Notes under the pieces: generated by a model
The model's input: the letters and a program-made list of their open reading frames with translations, nothing else
What the model was told of the DNA's origin: nothing
Databases searched by the model: none
Translations under genes and position numbers: made by a program
In this document: positions 59,253-64,000 of the stretch, piece by piece
Position numbering within the stretch: the first letter of the stretch is position 1
Layout: each line of letters starts with the position of its first letter
Assembly: GCA_905221605.1 (NCBI GenBank)
Contig: CAJNDS010002168.1
Coordinates: forward strand, 1,210,931 to 1,274,930
Reading direction: 5' to 3'
Source: Symbiodinium natans
Lineage: Eukaryota; Sar; Dinophyceae; Suessiales; Symbiodiniaceae
Length of the DNA stretch: 64,000 nt

Positions 59253-59308
59253 CATGGCAGCCAAAGTCTCTGTCACGTCCGCTCTCGCTGCTTGCGGCCT
59301 CCTACCAG
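59253..59308 (+). CDS. candidate exon with possible start codon
   Basis: After GGCGGCAG an ATG at 59254 begins MAAKVSVTSALAACGLLP, ending at CCAG|GTCCTC. It could be a first coding exon. CCCTAAA array to the left (about 59140-59220), TTTAGGG to the right (about 59318-59365). Confidence 0.38.
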
Positions 59309-59379
59309 GTCCTCGAGGCCTTAGGGTTTAGGGTTTAGGGTTTAGGGTTTAGGGTTTAGGGTTCATAATTGCCTGAAAG

Positions 59380-59880
59380 AGGGAGCCTTATAAAAGGGGT
59401 AATGTAGGGGCTAATTAGGTATATAAGTTTTTAACATCGTATATATGGGGTTTATATAGGGGAATATGATTCAGGGTCCCTTCTACAGGTCCCGCCTTGT
59501 GTCCCTTAACTACGATTTTGCCAGATTCATGGGAACTTTCCAGGGCGGGGAGCGAAAGGGCAGCAGGCAACTTGTTGAGAATTCGGTGCCAATCCGTTAA
59601 CGGTGCCTTTTGGGGGGTAGAAGATACCAAGCTCCCTAAAAGCAAAAGCATCTTCCCAGCAAGCAGCTCATGCCAAGGGGACCTCCAGCGACTGAGGGAT
59701 GCAGTCCTTACTTGGGATTATACTGGGGGGGTACTATAGTCCCATAAAAGGGCTGGATACTATCATCCCTCTTAAAGGGGCTGGGAGCTATAATCCCAAT
59801 GAAGGACTGGGTATTACAATCCCTATTGAGGATTGGGCAAACGGCTGTTAGTAGAAGGGCGAACATCCCAAGGTTCGGGT
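59380..59880. other. stretch with a decayed family A fold-back
   Basis: About 59711-59871 has CTTGGGATTATAC, several TAATCCC/GGGATT words and GCGAACATCCCAA, a longer and diverged relative of family A. Overlapping open frames on both strands at 59415-59739 are not supported. Confidence 0.45.
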
Positions 59881-59954
59881 TGAGGGCCGACTGCTAGAGC
59901 CTTGGAAACTACACGAACCTTGAAAGGATCCTTGCCGAACCCTACCCCCAAACC

Positions 59955-60145
59955 CTATAAAGACCCCAAAGACCCCAAAGACCCTAAAGACCCTAAAGAC
60001 CCCAAAGACCCCAAAGACCCCAAAGACCCCAAAGACCCTAAAGACCCCAAAGACCCCAAAGACCCCAAAAACCCCAAAGACCCCAAAGACCCCAAAGACC
60101 CCAAAGACCCTAAAGACCCTAATGACCCTAATGACCCTAAAAACC
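59955..60145. repeat. AAAGACCCC 9-bp minisatellite
   Basis: About 20 units of AAAGACCCC or AAAGACCCT. The plus frame through it encodes Lys-Asp-Pro repeats; because the unit is three codons long the frame stays open, so coding cannot be excluded but is unlikely. Confidence 0.93.
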
Positions 60146-60341
60146 TAAACCTCCCGCCTGGGGAGCAAAGGGTGGAGAAGCGAAGCTACCTCTTAGCCCT
60201 CCTCGAAATGCCAGAGGTTGCATGCGAGCCTTGTAGGGTTGAGGTGTTAGGGGTTTAGGGGTTAGGGGTTTAGGGGTTTAGGGTTTAGGGTTTAAGGTTT
60301 AGGGTTTAGGGTTGAGGGTTTAGGGTTTAGGGACTGCTGAG

Positions 60342-60409
60342 AAGGTCTCCGACTTTGAAGCTCTGCTGGACATCGTTGCGTCGAGCAGTCCCACTGCAGC
60401 AAGCAGAGG
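60342..60409 (+). CDS. candidate exon
   Basis: After GACTGCTGAG the frame reads KVSDFEALLDIVASSSPTAA and SRG up to AGAGG|GCTTTGG (GC donor). Its end phase would accept the exon at 61284. TTTAGGG array on the left. Confidence 0.38.
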
Positions 60410-60438
60410 GCTTTGGGGCGGCAGATCTCGAGGATAAA

Positions 60439-60657
60439 CCACCTTTCAAGGGACTCAAGGGAGGGACCCTTGTAAGGGACCTTTGGGGTTATTTAGGGGA
60501 ATAGGATTAAGGGTCCCTTATGCTAGAAGTCCTTAATCGGGCTTATAGTCCACCTTTAATCTAAGGGTAGTTACATGGGCCCTCAATTTGTGTAGGGTAT
60601 ATAAGGGGTACCCTTTTCAGGGCCCATACTAAGGGACCATGTAGCTACCCTTAGGTT
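60439..60657. mobile_element. composite fold-back block, copy 2
   Basis: Same order of words as 9721-9972. The right part, from AAGGGTAGTTACATGGGCCC to GGACCATGTAGCTACCCTT, is a family E hairpin. Confidence 0.7.
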
Positions 60658-61283
60658 AAACTTACAGCCGCCCGTAAACCCTCTGCTAATCCGAAGCCCT
60701 TCCGCATCCTTACCGTGAATTTGGAAGTACACAGTTAAGGGGTGTCGGGCCATCTGGAGAATTCGGGGCAAAAGGAAACTGTTAGGGTTTAGGGTTTCTG
60801 ATTTCCTCAACTCCCTGTGCTGCTTAGGGTGTAGGGTTTAACGTCGTGTTCCTTAATTTCTGGGTTCGCTTTTTGGAGGGTAGATAACCGTAAACCATAA
60901 ACCCTAAAACCTAAACCCTAAACCCCGCACCCCAGACCCTCCCATACCCTGTCAAAGGAGAATATGAGGAAGGCTTTTACCATACCCCTAGGTTTCTTCT
61001 CAGGGTATGCTCAAAGGGGTACTTAGATTGTCAGGGGTTGGCCCGAAATAGTTGAACAACCGCCGTATGCAATCGGTTCCGACTTTGCGTTGCTTGGGTT
61101 TTGGGGGCACGTCCTAAACCGTAAACCCTAGACCCTAGACCCAAAAGCCTAAATCCTAAACCCTAAACCCGAAGCCCTAAACCCTCGACCCTGAACCCCA
61201 TACCCTCAGCCCTAGACCCTAAACCCTAAACCCCAAACCCTGGACCCTAAACCCTAAACCCTAATCCCTAAACCCCGGCGCAG

Positions 61284-61387
61284 CACGGCGGGAGGCCCTG
61301 TTTGGTTGCGCCTCGGTGCGGAGAAGATCGACCAGAACGGCGACAACACAGCGTCTCCTGCCCTTCCACCCCCCCCAGAGCCCGAAT
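61284..61387 (+). CDS. candidate exon, Pro-rich end
   Basis: The acceptor CGGCGCAG and donor GAAT|GTAGG enclose TAGGPVWLRLGAEKIDQNGD and NTASPALPPPPPEPE. It joins in phase to 60342-60409. A second frame is also open. Confidence 0.35.
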
Positions 61388-61670
61388 GTAGGTTTCAGGG
61401 TGTAGCGTTTAGGGTTTAGGGTTTCGGGTTTAGGGTTTAGGGTTTAGGGTTCTGTTCTTTCATCCTCGGTTGGAGACTGGAGTTGCAAGATACGTACAAG
61501 TCATGTCGCTTGGAGCCGAAGCCTCATGTGCCTCCTACATGATGTTGCCGTTGATTTTGGGCCTCTGCTAGAGTTAAAGATGTGCCTGAACGCTAACCCT
61601 AAACCCTGAGCCCTAAGCCCTAAACCCTAAACCCTAAACCCTAAACCGCTGATTTCTCGTCATTCGACAG

Positions 61671-63717
61671 AGGCCTACATGTCTCCATGGCCGCTTCTTC
61701 CTCCTTCGGAACCTCCTGACGCTCCAGGTGCCTGTTCCAGGGTTTAGGGTTTGGGGTTTAGGGTTTAGGGTTTAGGGCACAAGCCCAGACAAGCGACGGA
61801 CATGCTACTTTGTGTACCTGAAGGTTCATGGTACTTACTAACCCAAGTATGTGTTTAGAACCCAGTGATAACCATGTTGGGGCACTTGAGGTAAGTGGGT
61901 TATGAGTACAGTTATCATGAGGTTATAAGTACCATGACCCTCCAAGCAAGCTTTGCCTGGGGGGTTCCAGCTTGCAGAACCGCCGGCAGTCTCGCGATGG
62001 AATGAGAGAGCGATGCTGAGTTCTTAGTGTTACTTCAGGCGGCAATTCTCTCTCTCCCTCTCACAGACACACGCCCTCTGAAATTAGTTGGGGTTTTGCG
62101 CCGCCCTCACAAGTGGAGACTGGCATGTGACGGAGCCACTATCGCTTTTGAAGCACCTGGCAGCACACACCTTAAAGTCCCTGAACTTTCTAAAGCCCCA
62201 AACCTCCAAAAGCATCCTTGAACCCTACAACTTCAATCCCTTAAATCCTCAGCCGTGAAACCTTAAACCCGCAACTTCCTCACGGTTCCTCATCTTAAAC
62301 CCTAAACCCTAAACCCTAAACGCGAAACCCTAAGCCCTAGACCCTAAACCCTAAACCCTAAACCCCTTTAGCAACGGGACCAGGAGCAGCTGGCGGCGTT
62401 TGAAGACGACTCTAGCGCGCTGGGAGTGAGCGAGGTGCTACGGCACAGGTTTTGGGTTGAGGGTGTGGGGTCTCCGTAAATGAGTAGCATATTGATTGTT
62501 GTTTATTGCGGTTATTGTTGAGTGCACACATATATGGTTGCTTCTTGCAACTGGGCGAGCGTATATGCATATATATATATATATATGTATACATGCATAT
62601 ATATATATATGTATGCATTTATGGGGTGTCCTTTTGTTGGGAATGCAAGCACTGAAAGCCCTGCTGCACATCAGTTGGGTCGTAAAGCCGCTACATAGCA
62701 ACCCTGGAGCTCCTTTAGGTGTACGGTTTAGGGTTGAGGATTTAGGGCAAACAGTCTAGAGTTTAGACCCTAAACCCTAAACCCGAAACCCGAAACCCTA
62801 AACCCTAAACCCTAAACCCTAAACCCTGAACCCTAAACCCTAAACCCTAAACCTAAACCTAGGGGTTAGGGTTTAGGTACATGCACGGGCCCTTAGGGTT
62901 GTTGTGCTTAGGAACGGAATCACGGGTACTGGGCTCGGGGTTGATCTGGGCCTTCCCAGAGCGGACCCGACCCCCAAAAGAAGTTGAAGTCTAAACCCAA
63001 GAACCCTGAACTCTAGGGTTTAGGGTTTAGGGTTTCGGGTTTAGGTTTGACCCAAAGAGCCCTGAGCTCTAAACCCAAGAGCCCTGAACTCTAAACCACT
63101 GAGAAAGGAGGGGCTTGGCACGCTGACCCGGTAGCTTCGGGGTGTTTTGGGCCAAGAGCATGTTCGGCGTTTTGTTTTCAGACGGGGGAATGTAGGGTCG
63201 ATGCTTGGCAGGCTGACCCCGCCTTGTGAATGTGGTCTTGACCAGAATTCAGCCTATACACCCTAAAACCCTAAAACCCTAAAACCCTAAAACCCTAAAA
63301 CCCTAAAACCCTAAAACCCTAAAACCCTAAAACCCTAAAACCCTAAAACCCTAAAACCCTAAAACCCTAAAACCCTAAAACCCTAAAACCATAAAACCCT
63401 AAAACCCTAAAACCCTAAAACCCTAAAACCCTAAAACCCTAAAACCCTAAAACCCTAAAACCCTAAAACCCTAAAACCCTAAAACCCTAAAACCCTAAAA
63501 CCCTAAAACCCTAAAACCCTAAACCCTAAATCCCAAACCCCAAGCCCAAACCCTAAACGCTAAACCCTGAACCCCAAACCACAAAACCCCAAACCCCAAA
63601 CCCTAAATCCAAAACCCCGAGTTTCCGGTTTGTTTGCATGAGGCGTTGCGTCAGAGGGAGGACGAGTTCACGATGGCCCTGGAGAGGCTGGGCTTGGGGT
63701 TAGGCCCCATCCGTGAG
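61671..63717 (+). CDS. three-exon gene model (internal part), helical protein
   Basis: Exons 61671-61727, 62372-62434 and 63655-63717 are 19, 21 and 21 codons, all phase 0. They read RPTCLHGRFFLLRNLLTLQ, QRDQEQLAAFEDDSSALGVS(E) and REDEFTMALERLGLGLGPIR(E). Acceptors are TTCGACAG, CCCTTTAG and GCGTCAG; donors are CTCCAG|GTGCC, AGCGAG|GTGCTA and CGTGAG|GTGCGG, all AG|GT. Introns contain a fold-back C, a (TA)n tract, CCCTAAA arrays and a long CCCTAAAA array. No domain is recognised; start and end lie elsewhere. Confidence 0.48.
61818..61947. mobile_element. fold-back element, family C, intronic
   Basis: ACCTGAAGGTTCATGGTACTTA at the left and TAAGTACCATGACCCTCCAAG at the right are inverted repeats. 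Confidence 0.7.
62567..62615. repeat. (TA)n microsatellite pair
   Basis: Two runs of (AT)n separated by GTATACATGCAT. They lie in proposed intron 2 of the 61.7-63.7 kb model. Confidence 0.9.
62760..63260. other. short arrays and duplicated words
   Basis: CCCTAAA at about 62767-62865. Near 62990-63100 the phrase CCCTGA[A/G]CTCTA and TAAACCCAAGA[A/G]CCCTGA recurs, and ACGCTGACCC/GGCTGACCC recurs near 63120 and 63210. No gene seen. Confidence 0.55.
63262..63525. repeat. CCCTAAAA 8-bp array
   Basis: Over 30 units of CCCTAAAA with one CCATAAAA. It is the reverse complement of the Chlamydomonas-type unit TTTTAGGG, homogeneous over about 260 bases. Confidence 0.95.
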
Positions 63718-63727
63718 GTGCGGCTCG

Positions 63728-63880
63728 GGCTTAGGGTTTAGGGTTTAGGGTTTAGGGTTTAGGGTTTAGGGTTTAGGGTTTAGGGTTTAGGGTTTAGGGT
63801 TTAGGGTTTAGGGTTTAGGGTTTAGGGTTTAGGGTTTAGGGTTTAGGGTTTAGGGGTTAGGGTTTGGGGTTAGGGTTAGG
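63728..63880. repeat. TTTAGGG array
   Basis: About 20 units starting ten bases after the donor of the exon ending at 63717. Confidence 0.93.
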
Positions 63881-64000
63881 GTCGCAACGATGGAGACCCT
63901 AACTCCCATTCTCGAAACCTCTCCTGCGCCATCTCGTCTGCGCCCCCGACCCCCCCCCCCCCCCCCTCTTTGCCCCTTTTTTCCCCAGACCCTAAAACCC

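Noticed and set aside
59902-60258. Lys-Asp-Pro repeat protein of 118 codons
   Set aside because: A nine-base repeat keeps any frame open; no flanking coding signal or splice borders.

Overview
The window looks like nuclear DNA of a dinoflagellate. Three things point there. (1) Plant-type telomere-like repeats (CCCTAAA/TTTAGGG) fill much of the sequence in both orientations, in dozens of interstitial arrays. (2) Many short GC-rich islands of about 50-110 bp read as exons bounded by AG acceptors and by GT, GC or sometimes GA donors; relaxed donors are known in dinoflagellates. (3) There is an intact Ty1/copia-type LTR retrotransposon with the long single polyprotein and divergent integrase zinc region often seen in dinoflagellate genomes. 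No bacterial operons, rRNA genes, tRNA genes or CRISPR arrays were seen. The taxon is an inference.

Layout. 1-16.9 kb: telomere-like arrays, a 21-bp minisatellite with internal inversions (1.7-2.2 kb) and its relative at 12.7-13.0 kb, a striking array of about a dozen hairpins (4.56-5.80 kb), fold-back (MITE-like) elements, and exon islands. The islands at 10.0-12.0 kb and 7.4-8.8 kb join in phase into partial gene models. 16.9-26.65 kb: one LTR retrotransposon on the minus strand, with 281-bp LTRs differing at one base, a 5-bp target duplication (GGACC), a primer-binding site matching the anticodon arm of initiator tRNA-Met, a polypurine tract, and an uninterrupted polyprotein of about 3034 residues. 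It carries gag with CCCH and CCHC fingers, protease, integrase, RT and RNase H, an extra segment between integrase and RT that looks like a 2-oxoglutarate/Fe(II) dioxygenase, and a C-terminal membrane/Cys-rich extension. 26.7-35 kb: arrays, fold-back elements and single exon candidates, including one carrying an alpha/beta-hydrolase HGNAEDLG motif. 35.4-37.7 kb: the best host gene, seven exons that splice in phase into a polytopic membrane protein with a TIR/HET-like motif block; its last two introns contain telomere-like arrays, and one array is flanked by a 19-bp duplication of exon sequence. 38-64 kb: more arrays, five recurring fold-back families, a six-exon model at 48.1-51.4 kb and a three-exon model at 61.7-63.7 kb.

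Main message. The telomere-like arrays are not a chromosome end. Most lie between plus-strand exon candidates that join in phase, so they are best read as intron filler. The retrotransposon inserted into one of these arrays, and fold-back elements are nested in and between them. Exon models are made by eye from splice motifs, frame and codon appearance, without transcript or homology support, and their confidence is set accordingly.
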